DNA of 63,972 nt from positions 18,471-82,442 of the forward strand of contig MEPR01000095.1 of assembly GCA_001769835.1 (NCBI GenBank), in the 5' to 3' direction. The DNA is from Bdellovibrionales bacterium GWB1_55_8. GTDB taxonomy: Bacteria > Bdellovibrionota > UBA1018. Below the pieces are notes generated by a model. It was not told where the DNA came from. It did not search any database and saw only the letters and a list, made by a program, of their open reading frames with translations. Of the stretch, positions 8,956-17,640 are shown one piece after another. Each line of letters opens with the position of its first letter. Within the stretch, counting starts at the first letter, position 1. Position numbers and translations under genes: made by a program.

Positions 8956-9641
8956 ACAAAGTTCGCATGCTGTTGGCCGATGATCACACTGTGTTGCGAA
9001 TCGGCTTGCGCGCATTTTTTGAGGAACAGAAAGATCCGGCGTTTGAAATCGTAGCCGAGGCGGCTTCGGGAGAACAGGCCATCGAGCTCGTGACGCAACA
9101 CAGGCCGGATCTGCTTCTGCTCGACCTTTCAATGCCAGGCATGGGAGGCCTTGAAACGACGCTGGAGCTGAAACGTCGAGGAACGAGAACCCGAATCCTG
9201 ATCCTCACCCAGTTCAACGAAGCGATCTATCTCAGACGGGTTCTTGAGGCTGGCGCGAACGGTTACATCCTGAAATCTGCGCGTGGCGACGAACTCATGA
9301 GTGCCGTCAGGAACGTGCTTTCCGGCGGAACCTATATTGATCCGAGTCTCGCGGGCACGCTCCTGGGCGCCGCCGTTCCTCCGACCGAGGCCGGCATGGA
9401 GCAATCCACGCAATCCGCCGAGGACGCCTATTCACGCCTGACACCACGGGAACAGCAAATTCTGAAGTTGATCGCCGAAGGCTTCAGCAACAAGGAAATC
9501 GCGAGCAGTCTCGAGCTGGCGGTTAAAACGGTGATGTCGCATCGGATGAACCTGATGGACAAGCTAAGCATCCATAATCGCTCCAAGCTCGTTCAATTCG
9601 CGATCAAAGTGGGTTTGCTGCCGATCTCCCATTCCCAGTGA
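8952..9641 (+). CDS. LuxR/NarL-type response regulator
   Basis: 229 residues from a GTG that overlaps the kinase stop (GTGA), so translation is coupled. The receiver domain has the acidic pair Asp10-Asp11, phospho-acceptor Asp58 and the Lys in YILKSA. The C-terminal GerE-type helix-turn-helix begins at LTPREQQIL and includes SNKEIAS and VKTVMSH. It is the clear partner of the haem-motif kinase. Its target genes are unknown; the phased direct repeats upstream of 11319 are one candidate site. Confidence 0.94.
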   Translation: MNKVRMLLADDHTVLRIGLRAFFEEQKDPAFEIVAEAASGEQAIELVTQHRPDLLLLDLSMPGMGGLETTLELKRRGTRTRILILTQFNEAIYLRRVLEAGANGYILKSARGDELMSAVRNVLSGGTYIDPSLAGTLLGAAVPPTEAGMEQSTQSAEDAYSRLTPREQQILKLIAEGFSNKEIASSLELAVKTVMSHRMNLMDKLSIHNRSKLVQFAIKVGLLPISHSQ

Positions 9642-9644
9642 TCA

Positions 9645-10151
9645 TTATGTTTCAGGTTTGAGTTCAGTCAGGATCTGAGCAGCCGAAGCAGGATCAATTC
9701 GTGTGATCAGGAATACCGGTATTCCTTCGATGTTCGATGAAAACACGTGCCAACCTTCGGGGCAGCGTGCGCGATCCCTGAGACACTCACGGAGGTACGC
9801 GAACTCCTCTGGCAAGGGTTCGGACCCGCTGCCGACCCAGAGCGCGACCTCTTCCGGTTTCTCATTTGAGACAAGCCCGACCCACCAGCCTGGAACGGGC
9901 TTCTCGCGATGAAAGATCCTCTCCGGAGGCCAGCGCAAGGTTTCGGGAAGGTACGCTGGAAAAACCCGTTTCCCAGCTGAGGACGGAATTTCAGCGAGGC
10001 TTGCGGCGCGGAGCCAGCCGGGGTGCTCAATAGGTCCGAAAAATCCGCGATCCACGACGAGCAAAAAACTGACCATAGCGCCTGTCCAGATAGTTGCCAG
10101 CAGTAGTCGGAGCCACGGCCCTTTCACTCGCGATCTCATCGTATCCCCCAA
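9645..10151 (-). CDS. Membrane-anchored protein of unknown function
   Basis: 168 residues with one hydrophobic segment near 13-35 and a soluble remainder likely outside the cytoplasm. It has two Cys (ECLRDRARCPEGW) that could form a disulfide. Its start overlaps the end of the upstream metallopeptidase gene by 16 bp, so the two are probably made together; ATG 10139 is an alternative start. I recognise no family. The pairing with a peptidase suggests a substrate, inhibitor or partner, without direct evidence. Confidence 0.65.
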   Translation of the reverse strand: MGDTMRSRVKGPWLRLLLATIWTGAMVSFLLVVDRGFFGPIEHPGWLRAASLAEIPSSAGKRVFPAYLPETLRWPPERIFHREKPVPGWWVGLVSNEKPEEVALWVGSGSEPLPEEFAYLRECLRDRARCPEGWHVFSSNIEGIPVFLITRIDPASAAQILTELKPET

Positions 10152-11158
10152 AGAATCAGCAGCATCATGATGAATGTCGCGAGCCGCGGAAACCGCGAGC
10201 GTGACGCCGAACTTCGAAGCTCCTCCACTGGCGTATCCAGCAGGGCGCGAACCCTGCCGCGAGTGGTTTCGATTGCGATCTTCCGCGACACTTCCGCCCG
10301 CGCACGCTGAAATGCGCGCGCGCCCTTCTGCACAGCGCCGCGCTCCTGGACTTTGAGCAGCGCCGACGCAAGCGCCGCAGGACGCCCGGTTACGGCAGCG
10401 GCAAGCTCATCGCAGGCACGTTCGCGAAGCTCCAGAATTCCGCGAAATGCGATCAGCGCCGCAGGATTCAACACCTGAATGGCGCGAACTGCCCAAAGCA
10501 GAATTGTGCGCGGATTCCCACCGAAGGCGACATGCGCCAGCTCGTGGGCCAGAACGGCATCAAGCTCCTGATCATCGAGCTTCGACATTAGCGCGGAAGA
10601 AATCAGAATCCGCGGGGTCAAAATTCCGTGAAGGCTGGCGATCGACTCAGAAGATTCCAAACGAAATACATAAGGCACGCGCCCACGCCATCGCCGGTAC
10701 CCCTGGAATCCCGCGATCACCCGCTCAAGCGCTTGTTCCAGCCTTTGATCCCGAAAGGCCTCCCCTCGCGGCAAAGCGCGGGCACGCTTCCAGACAGGAA
10801 TGGCTTCCTGTAGAAGAAATATGAGGGCGGAACCAGCCACAAGGACGACAAAGGCAGCCAGAAAAGCCTCGGAATTCAACATTCGTGCAAGCCATGCCTG
10901 GACGCGAACGAGAGCACTCTCGGGCTGCATCTGAGTTCCGAAAAAAAGCCGCGCCACGGAAGCGAAGAGTGGAACCACGAGTACCATCTCAAGAGAAGCC
11001 GCGCGAAAAGCAGCTGATAGCGGGCCCGCGACGCGCTGAAGGCCGCTCACCCAGACCAGGGCGACGAGACCTTGCAGAACATTTGTCAGCACGAATTCCA
11101 TTAGCGAAAATGTTGGCACGACAGCCGCTTCGGGCGCAACTTCGCAATGTCTTTGCAT
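10136..11158 (-). CDS. Membrane zinc metallopeptidase (M48/M56-like)
   Basis: 340 residues. Several hydrophobic segments occupy the first 120 residues, followed by a cytoplasmic-type peptidase domain with HELAH at 205-209 and a downstream ERACDELA helix supplying the third zinc ligand, as in M48 and BlaR1-type M56 peptidases. A last hydrophobic segment closes the C-terminus. No beta-lactam sensor domain is present, so it is not BlaR1. The start is uncertain: an internal Met at 11101 would remove 19 residues of unremarkable sequence. It sits divergently from a small membrane-protein gene and is followed by an overlapping exported-protein gene. Confidence 0.82.
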   Translation of the reverse strand: MQRHCEVAPEAAVVPTFSLMEFVLTNVLQGLVALVWVSGLQRVAGPLSAAFRAASLEMVLVVPLFASVARLFFGTQMQPESALVRVQAWLARMLNSEAFLAAFVVLVAGSALIFLLQEAIPVWKRARALPRGEAFRDQRLEQALERVIAGFQGYRRWRGRVPYVFRLESSESIASLHGILTPRILISSALMSKLDDQELDAVLAHELAHVAFGGNPRTILLWAVRAIQVLNPAALIAFRGILELRERACDELAAAVTGRPAALASALLKVQERGAVQKGARAFQRARAEVSRKIAIETTRGRVRALLDTPVEELRSSASRSRFPRLATFIMMLLILWGIR

Positions 11159-11174
11159 CCAGATCGATTCAGGG

Positions 11175-11207
11175 CTGATAATTCACTGAAACAACACTGA
11201 TAAATAC
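11175..11207. promoter_or_regulatory. Three direct repeats phased at 11 bp
   Basis: CTGATAATTCA, CTGAAACAACA and CTGATAAATAC begin at 11175, 11186 and 11197, so the CTGAWA core recurs at exactly 11 bp on one DNA face. Such arrays are typical of cooperative response-regulator binding. They lie in the 140-160 bp divergent region between the metallopeptidase and the operon leading to the nine-haem cytochrome. A CTAGG/CCTAG hairpin follows at 11223-11240. Confidence 0.4.
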
Positions 11208-11318
11208 TTTTTTCAGGGCGATCTAGGTACTTTTTCCTAGTCCAGCTGAGGTCTCTGCCCGATGCCCCAACTCGTTTCTAAATGCTAACTTGGAATCATG
11301 AAAACGAGGAGACAAGCC

Positions 11319-11744
11319 ATGAAAGACTATAAAGCTGGAGAAAAAGTTGGATACGGACTGTATGTTTCGCCGAAGGCTCTCGACGTGAGATTCGTCGGAT
11401 CAGATGACGAAACACTCGCGGGAAAAAGAGGATCGGCCTACTACCGGCTCCCGGCCCTTTTGATGATCGCAGCCGCCCCGGTGCTGGGCGGGATCTTCGT
11501 GATGGCCTTCCCGCTGATGGTCCTCTTGATGGTGGCTGGTGCCATCCTGAGACTGGTTTACAATACGGTAAGCTCGGCAGTGGAGGCGAGAACACACCTT
11601 CTGCAGATGAACTGGCAGCCCAGCGCCGCTTACCTGAACAAGGACAAGAGCGAACGCAAAGAAGGCGAAAACACCACCGAGAAGACGAATGAACTGAAAG
11701 ACCTGAATCAGGAAGTTCAGAAACGTCGCAACGAGGAAAGCTGA
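11319..11744 (+). CDS. Small membrane protein upstream of the nine-haem cytochrome
   Basis: 141 residues from ATG 11319, preferred over ATG 11298 because an AGGAGA site (11307-11312) is correctly placed for it. One long hydrophobic stretch near residues 40-75 (one or two membrane helices) is flanked by polar ends, and the C-terminus is a highly charged, probably coiled-coil tail rich in Lys and Glu. I recognise no family. It ends 12 nt before the cytochrome c gene, so it is very probably in one operon with it and the cytochrome b gene. Confidence 0.7.
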   Translation: MKDYKAGEKVGYGLYVSPKALDVRFVGSDDETLAGKRGSAYYRLPALLMIAAAPVLGGIFVMAFPLMVLLMVAGAILRLVYNTVSSAVEARTHLLQMNWQPSAAYLNKDKSERKEGENTTEKTNELKDLNQEVQKRRNEES

Positions 11745-11756
11745 ACGGAGAGAGTA

Positions 11757-12845
11757 ATGGACAGGCGGACACGGTCTCAGAAATTCAGGGTTCGGCAGGA
11801 TTGGATTGTCGCGATGGGAATGGCCCTCGCGGTGGTCACCTGCTTACCCAGTCAGGCATGGTCAGGAGACCGCTCAAACGAAGGCTGCCTGATGTGCCAC
11901 TCGGAAAAAGGTGAATTCCTGAAGTTCGCCGATGGCTCGAAGAAATCACTCTTCGTTGATAAAGCGCAGTGGAAGAAGTCGGTGCACGGCGGAAAGCTCT
12001 CCTGCACCGACTGTCACCGGGAAATTTCGGATTACCCTCACCAAAAGAAAAAGTTCGAAGACGCCCGGGACTATACACTGGCACGTGCAAACACGTGCCA
12101 GCGCTGTCATTACGCCCATTACACACGAGTCCTGGACAGCACTCATTATGAAATTCTGAAATCAGGCATGCGCGAGGCCCCGACCTGTGTCGATTGCCAC
12201 GGCGCCCACGACATCCACGACCCGCGTACTCCGCGCCTGGGGATCAACGCCCGCTGCGCCACCTGCCATTCGGAAATCAGCGATACATTCAAGCAATCAG
12301 TGCATGGCAAGGCGCTTCTCGAGAACAACCCGGACGTTCCGGTTTGCACCGACTGCCATGGCGCACATTCAATGCCGAGTCCGAGCGACTCGAAGTTCCG
12401 CCTGACATCCTTCCAGATGTGTGCGCAATGCCATGGTGATGAAGAACGAATGAAGAAATACGATCTGAACACGGCCGTTCTTTCGACGTATCTCGATGAT
12501 TTTCACGGCTCTTCGAATCGTCTTTACGCCATGGGCGCGGGTAAGCCAACGAAACCCATCGCCACCTGCAGTGATTGTCATGGCGTTCACAACATCAGCT
12601 CTTTCAAAGGTTCCGCGACAAAAGCCGAGGCACGCGCCAGGGTCATTAAAACCTGCCGCACCTGCCACGCAGAGGTTCCTGATTCCTTTGCCGACGCCTG
12701 GCTCTCCCATTACGAACCTACGTTTGAAACGGCTCCACTCGTCTGGGGCGTGAAATTGGGTTACCGGGTTCTGATCCCTCTCATCATGATCGGACTGGTC
12801 CTGCACATTCTGCTGCACCTGTGGCGTTTGAAGACGCATCGGTAG
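11757..12845 (+). CDS. Nine-haem periplasmic cytochrome c with C-terminal membrane anchor
   Basis: 362 residues. A signal peptide ends near residue 36 (QAWS-GD). Nine CxxCH motifs lie at 44-48, 83-87, 114-118, 144-148, 167-171, 197-201, 222-226, 271-275 and 300-304, with many extra His residues as distal ligands, including the HGAH pattern of multihaem families. A hydrophobic helix at the C-terminus would anchor it in the inner membrane. The cytochrome b gene starts 9 nt later. Together they equal a split form of Geobacter CbcL, or of the CbcBA pair: quinol is oxidised by the b subunit and electrons pass to the haem wire. The final electron acceptor is not shown. Confidence 0.88.
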   Translation: MDRRTRSQKFRVRQDWIVAMGMALAVVTCLPSQAWSGDRSNEGCLMCHSEKGEFLKFADGSKKSLFVDKAQWKKSVHGGKLSCTDCHREISDYPHQKKKFEDARDYTLARANTCQRCHYAHYTRVLDSTHYEILKSGMREAPTCVDCHGAHDIHDPRTPRLGINARCATCHSEISDTFKQSVHGKALLENNPDVPVCTDCHGAHSMPSPSDSKFRLTSFQMCAQCHGDEERMKKYDLNTAVLSTYLDDFHGSSNRLYAMGAGKPTKPIATCSDCHGVHNISSFKGSATKAEARARVIKTCRTCHAEVPDSFADAWLSHYEPTFETAPLVWGVKLGYRVLIPLIMIGLVLHILLHLWRLKTHR

Positions 12846-12854
12846 GAGGAATAA

Positions 12855-13646
12855 ATGGCACGCACAAAAATCGTCCGCCGCCGCGACGGCACTGTCCTGG
12901 TCGAGAGATTTTCACCCTTTCGCAGGGTCGAGCATCTCATGGTGATCATTGTTTTCGTCCTGCTCGTGCTCACGGGATTTCCACAGAAATTCTATGAGTC
13001 CACCTGGGCGACATCGACTCTGAATTTCTTCGGAGGACTGGACCGGGCTCGAACGGTACACCGGGTTGCTGGGATGGTCTTCGCCTTTCAAGCGATCTTT
13101 CATATCGCGGTGATCATGATCGGCACATTGACAAAGAAGATGCGACTGACCTTGCTTCCGACGCCACAGGACCTTCGGGACGTTTTTGCGACCATGTCCT
13201 ACTACTTCGGCTATCGCAAAGAACACCCGCGCTATCCGAAATTCGATTATCGCCAGAAGTTCGAATATCTGGGAATGGTCCTGGGCGGAATGGTGATGGT
13301 TTTCACCGGTCTCGTCCTCCTCTACCCAGGGCTCACTGCGTCGATCATGCCTGGACAGATTATTCCAGCAGCGCGGATCATGCACTCCAGTGAAGCCCTG
13401 CTGGCGCTTTCAGTGTTGATCGTTTGGCACGTTTACGGATCGCATCTTTCGCCGGAGGTTTTCCCGATGGATACGAGCATTTTCACAGGCTACATGACCG
13501 AGGAAGAACTCGCCGAACGCCACAGCCTGGAATACGAACACGTCTTTGGCAAACCCCCCGCGCATCTGGCGGAGCATGCGGAAGCACCGAAAACGGGTGT
13601 GACGCTAACGCCGCCTGAAGATACCGATTCGGCGCCGAAAGCTTGA
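12855..13646 (+). CDS. Membrane cytochrome b subunit (HydC/FdnI-like)
   Basis: 263 residues, with AGGAGG overlapping the previous stop. About four membrane helices carry His in RVEHLM, VHRVAG, IFHIAV and VLIVWHVYGSHL, the pattern for two b haems near a quinone site. It aligns along its length with the C-terminal half of the fused cytochrome at 1831-3342, including MHSSEALLA against IHADEALLA and the FPMD/FPMN tail, so the two modules are paralogues. A charged, Pro-rich cytoplasmic tail of about 60 residues ends the protein. Confidence 0.87.
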   Translation: MARTKIVRRRDGTVLVERFSPFRRVEHLMVIIVFVLLVLTGFPQKFYESTWATSTLNFFGGLDRARTVHRVAGMVFAFQAIFHIAVIMIGTLTKKMRLTLLPTPQDLRDVFATMSYYFGYRKEHPRYPKFDYRQKFEYLGMVLGGMVMVFTGLVLLYPGLTASIMPGQIIPAARIMHSSEALLALSVLIVWHVYGSHLSPEVFPMDTSIFTGYMTEEELAERHSLEYEHVFGKPPAHLAEHAEAPKTGVTLTPPEDTDSAPKA

Positions 13647-13663
13647 GAAGCCGCTACGAGACA

Positions 13664-16600
13664 CTAGAACGGCAAAGCACCTAGACCCAGTGTCACGAGC
13701 ACTTCGGATTTCCCGCCGAATTCCTTCCGGAAGCCGCGGTGGTACTCCAAAGATACGTTCAGCGGAACACGAAGCAAGACCTCGGAACTGAGCCTCAGGC
13801 CCGTGCCAGCTGAAGGCAGCGTCGTCACGCCAAATTCGCTTCCGGGGAAGTAGGCGGCCTCGGTGAACACAAACCCACTCAGCTGCTCAAGAAAGACCGG
13901 GTTCGTTCCCCAACCACGGAAAATCTGTGAGACCGGAAAAACAAGATCCTGCGCGATGACACCCGCCATGCGAGAGAAATAGGCCTGGCGAGGATAACCG
14001 CGGAGCGCCAGTTGATCGAAGTCATCGCTCGGAAACGGGTCCACCACGCGCATGCTTCGCCCCTGCACTACCGCATTGGCGTCCACGAAACCGGATGTCC
14101 GGGAGGTCCAGGTGAGCTTCACTGAAGGGTTCCAGACCACATGGTCCCAAAGACGCACGTACTCGCTATCAGTCAGGAGCCCTTTCCAGGTCGGGCCTCC
14201 GGAATCCAAGTAGACTCGCGTGCCCCCGAAAGCCTGGCGCCCGCCCTCTGTCTCGACGGCAAGCCTCGAAGACTCGGAATTCGAGTAAGCCAGGCGCAGG
14301 TCAAAATGCGGAACATAGGGGAAACTGAAAACGCGCTGGTCGAAGCTGCTTCCCTCCGCGCGCTGATACTCGTGCGAGCGATCCAACTCCATGGCAAGGG
14401 CCGGAACCAGCACCGAATACGTGCGACGGAAAGGATACGAAACCATGCCGGAAATCCGGGTTCTACGAACGAAGTCCAGAACCGGCTGCCTGAGATAAAT
14501 CGCACGCGTATTGTTTTCCGCCGCGACCGTGATCGAGGGCCCGAGAGACCGGTTCGTGTAGAGCGCAAAATAATCCATTTTCTTGATCTGGCTATCGTAA
14601 GCCACGCCGAGCACATAGCGATGCCGGTCCACGGCGTCAAACCCGAGCAATTGCGCACCCACGTAAACTTCACGCGGCTCCAGATAAAGAACGGGAAACC
14701 ACTGGCGCGGCCAGATACTCGGAAAAACCGAATAGTCCCCGATTGGATAAATTTTCTCCTCCTCAGCAGCGGGAACAGCAACCGTCATCGGTGCAGGCGG
14801 CGGGAGCAGGGTCACCGCCGAGCGTTCGACCGGCTTTGAGGCAAGCGGCACCCGCGCGAGCTTTGAACCGGTATGCGTGAACACGCTCGCATAAAGCAGA
14901 TCCGGCTCCGTGGAGGAAAGGGCCGGAAAATGAATTCCCGTAGCCATGTTCGTGACAAGGTCTGCGGGGACGGTGCCGGACGTATCGCGTTTCAGACGAT
15001 AAACATTGTCCACGCCCGTGGCATCTGAAACATAATAGACATCCCCGTTCGGTCCCACGGCAGGAAAGCGATTCACATGGCCGTCTGAGACGAGAGTCCT
15101 GGGTGTATCTTTTCCAAGTTCAAGTTCCTCGAGCGTGCTTCCCGCCTTGCCACTCCGGTGCAGGGAGAAATAAATATTATGTCCGTCAGATGAAAACCGG
15201 GGATTGGCAACGCGATCATACTGCGCGGGCATGAAGAGGAGCCGAGGTTCACCCAAAACCAGTTCTCCATCGATCTCTTCCAGATCCGCGATGGCCAAGC
15301 CGGTTACGGCTTTCTTCGTAAGCGTGAAAACCAATGACTTTCCATCAGGTGAAGCATCGGGATCGCGAGCCCGAAGTCCGTCCGTGAGCCGCACGCCTTT
15401 TTTCTTTTCCAGATCGTAATAAAAAAGATCACTGAACTGCGAATAGACAGACTGCGTTTCAAGCGAACTGAAAAAGATGAATCGGGAAGCGGGCGAAAAC
15501 GCCAGCTGGGATCCCAGACGCTTGTCACTGAGCCGGGTGGTTTCACCCGTCTGAGTATCACGAAGATACAGGCCCATGCGCTTGGTGAGCGTTTCCATCG
15601 TGTAGGCGACGAAACGCCCGTCCTTCGATACGACGGGACCAAGGACCTGATAGCCATCTTCGGTCAGAATTTCCGGCCGGGTTTCCCCCTGCATGCGAAT
15701 CCTAGCGAGCTGATGCGCCATGCGAAGCCGCGAGTCCTCGACCCATTCATCCCAATACTGGTACCAGTTCTGTCCCGAGACATCCTCGATGTTCATATTG
15801 ACGAAAAAAGGCACACGCTGGCTCGACTGTGCGGAAAGGGTTCCTAAAATGCGACCTTCCGAGAGCCGCTCGGGCGCCCCTGCTGCCACCCGGTTCATCA
15901 ACTGGTATCCAAATAGATACGCCGTCTCGCCGCCAGGGAAATAAGGGTTGGTGCCGTTGACTCGATCCAACGAGACAAATTCCGGTTTTCCGAGCACGCC
16001 CGCATCCGCAGCGGCACGAAGAACCATATCGTAATAAGCGCTTCGGCCACGGCCCGCATCGGTAAATCGGGTTTCCATGTACACGGCAAGCCCCTCTAGC
16101 ATCCAGGAGGGCCAAATGGCGTTCGGAAGGAGAACATCTCCGAACACCTCGCGAAGCGGACTCCAAATCCCACGGGTGGCGTCCATGTTCAGAAAATGCG
16201 TGTACTCGTGGAGAATGACAAGTTTGAGCCAGTCATCGTAATCATTCGTGGTGAAGAAGGGATCCGGCGGTGTCGTCATCAGAACGATTCCGAACCGCAG
16301 AACCGGCGTCGCCATTCCATTTGCGGCGTCGGCGTTGTCGACCAGGATCACCTGCGCTCGAGCACGAGGCTCCCATTGCAGAATCGGAGTCAGGACAGCA
16401 TGCGCCTGCTCGAAGTAATTGGCCGACTTCTGCGCAACATCCGTGAGCTCTTCCGGGAAGTCGATCCGGAAATTCTCCGTTTCAATGCGTTTCCAGTTCC
16501 AGCGGGGATTCAAGCCAAGCTCGTCACCGATGTTTTGCGCAGCATGCACTTGCGCACCGTGGACCGGTGCCGCACCAGAAATCAGCGAGGCAAGAACCGC

Positions 16601-16669
16601 GATCCCGATGAACGCATCAGGAAGGAAGCGGCGAGAGCTTCTTGATCCGACCTGAACTGAAACTTTCAT
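13664..16669 (-). CDS. Giant exported protein: gluzincin-type peptidase, beta-propeller and C-terminal barrel
   Basis: 1001 residues from ATG 16669, which begins a plausible signal sequence ending near VHGAQ. The N-terminal domain has HEYTH (154-158) and the glutamate of MLEGLAVY (about 192), the zinc ligands of MA-clan gluzincins. The middle has TolB/PD40-like propeller strands such as SKDGRFVAYT and SPDGKSLVFT. The last 350 residues are rich in alternating aromatic beta strands like an outer-membrane barrel, ending in an aromatic residue. I infer a surface or outer-membrane protease, or a folding factor. It overlaps the ygfZ end by 53 bp, a long overlap, so the true start could be somewhat downstream. 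Confidence 0.78.
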   Translation of the reverse strand: MKVSVQVGSRSSRRFLPDAFIGIAVLASLISGAAPVHGAQVHAAQNIGDELGLNPRWNWKRIETENFRIDFPEELTDVAQKSANYFEQAHAVLTPILQWEPRARAQVILVDNADAANGMATPVLRFGIVLMTTPPDPFFTTNDYDDWLKLVILHEYTHFLNMDATRGIWSPLREVFGDVLLPNAIWPSWMLEGLAVYMETRFTDAGRGRSAYYDMVLRAAADAGVLGKPEFVSLDRVNGTNPYFPGGETAYLFGYQLMNRVAAGAPERLSEGRILGTLSAQSSQRVPFFVNMNIEDVSGQNWYQYWDEWVEDSRLRMAHQLARIRMQGETRPEILTEDGYQVLGPVVSKDGRFVAYTMETLTKRMGLYLRDTQTGETTRLSDKRLGSQLAFSPASRFIFFSSLETQSVYSQFSDLFYYDLEKKKGVRLTDGLRARDPDASPDGKSLVFTLTKKAVTGLAIADLEEIDGELVLGEPRLLFMPAQYDRVANPRFSSDGHNIYFSLHRSGKAGSTLEELELGKDTPRTLVSDGHVNRFPAVGPNGDVYYVSDATGVDNVYRLKRDTSGTVPADLVTNMATGIHFPALSSTEPDLLYASVFTHTGSKLARVPLASKPVERSAVTLLPPPAPMTVAVPAAEEEKIYPIGDYSVFPSIWPRQWFPVLYLEPREVYVGAQLLGFDAVDRHRYVLGVAYDSQIKKMDYFALYTNRSLGPSITVAAENNTRAIYLRQPVLDFVRRTRISGMVSYPFRRTYSVLVPALAMELDRSHEYQRAEGSSFDQRVFSFPYVPHFDLRLAYSNSESSRLAVETEGGRQAFGGTRVYLDSGGPTWKGLLTDSEYVRLWDHVVWNPSVKLTWTSRTSGFVDANAVVQGRSMRVVDPFPSDDFDQLALRGYPRQAYFSRMAGVIAQDLVFPVSQIFRGWGTNPVFLEQLSGFVFTEAAYFPGSEFGVTTLPSAGTGLRLSSEVLLRVPLNVSLEYHRGFRKEFGGKSEVLVTLGLGALPF

Positions 16670-17576
16670 CCGCAGAACTTTTGAAAAATCCAACGTCGAC
16701 TCCTTCGATGGAATGGCTCTTACGCACCAGGGCGAGCGCGAGATACTGACGGCCATCTGACACAACACTCGTTACAGAACCAATCGCCGCAGACAAGCCC
16801 CCGTGAGCTGAAATAGAATCCCCTGGCGAGGGGCCTCTTCCCTGCCCTTCAATCAGGACAAGCCTTTTTGCAGGAGCACCGATCGAGATGGTTCGCTCGA
16901 TGACCTCCTGTCCAGGATAACAGCCCTTTCCGCGGGGTAGAGATTCAATCAGGCCCAGCTCAAGCGGATTTGACTCGCTCGTGATTTCGACATCAATCAA
17001 TGGGCGAACCTGCGCCACTCGTAGAGCTTCCAGTTCCTCCGCCGTCGCCCCCTGAAGGCCTGAATCCTTGACCCATTGAGCCAGCTTTCCCGCGTTGCCA
17101 TAAACTCGCACTGACTCCGTGCCGAGATCCACCGATCCATGATGGAAAGCGCGAAGCCCGTCAGAAATCCCCTTCGTCTGAAAAGAGCCATTCTCCGTGA
17201 AACCGGCCCTGGCCCCGGCACCCGGACCAAAAAGAATGAGCGATCCCTCAGCATTCTCGCTCAGCTTGAATTTTTCGGCAAACGTGAGCTCCTCGACCAT
17301 GGCGAGCAGTTCTTTTTTCCAGTGATGGTTCTCTCCCGGCGAGAACTCAATCTCGTAAACTTCGGGACCCAGGCACCAGATCGTGTGATAACTTCGGATT
17401 TTCCCAGTACCCGAAAGAAAGCAGCTTCGGGTGCCATGACCTGGTTGAAGCTGCTTGATGTTGGCGGTACTGAGCCGGTGCAGAAAATCCTGAGCGTCAG
17501 GTCCCGCCATCTCAATCCTGAACGTTTCCCAAGACGTGATAACTTCGCGGCTGGCTGGCTGATAAATCTTCGGCAT
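16617..17576 (-). CDS. ygfZ: YgfZ/GcvT-like folate-binding protein for iron-sulfur cluster proteins
   Basis: 319 residues. The family signature KGCYPGQEVIER with the functional Cys is present around residue 215, in a GcvT-like fold. In E. coli YgfZ uses tetrahydrofolate and helps maintain certain iron-sulfur enzymes. That fits a genome region rich in iron-sulfur proteins (ferredoxin, radical SAM, pyruvate:ferredoxin oxidoreductase). It is divergent from the YhaM-like gene. Confidence 0.9.
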   Translation of the reverse strand: MPKIYQPASREVITSWETFRIEMAGPDAQDFLHRLSTANIKQLQPGHGTRSCFLSGTGKIRSYHTIWCLGPEVYEIEFSPGENHHWKKELLAMVEELTFAEKFKLSENAEGSLILFGPGAGARAGFTENGSFQTKGISDGLRAFHHGSVDLGTESVRVYGNAGKLAQWVKDSGLQGATAEELEALRVAQVRPLIDVEITSESNPLELGLIESLPRGKGCYPGQEVIERTISIGAPAKRLVLIEGQGRGPSPGDSISAHGGLSAAIGSVTSVVSDGRQYLALALVRKSHSIEGVDVGFFKSSADESFSSGRIKKLSPLPS

Positions 17577-17581
17577 TTCAT

Positions 17582-17599
17582 CGGTTTAGGCTAAAACCG
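17582..17599. promoter_or_regulatory. Small inverted repeat between ygfZ and the YhaM-like gene
   Basis: CGGTTT (17582-17587) and AAACCG (17594-17599) form a perfect 6-bp dyad with a 6-bp spacer in the 64-bp divergent region. It could be an operator or a short hairpin in either leader. No regulator is known. Confidence 0.3.
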
Positions 17600-17640
17600 C
17601 ATTTGAATCAAGCTTCCCTGCATGGTACGACACTCATCCG

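Noticed and set aside
11201-11240. NarL heptamers at two TACTTTT sequences
   Set aside because: They fail the NarL consensus at the A/C position; the phased CTGAWA repeats are a better candidate.
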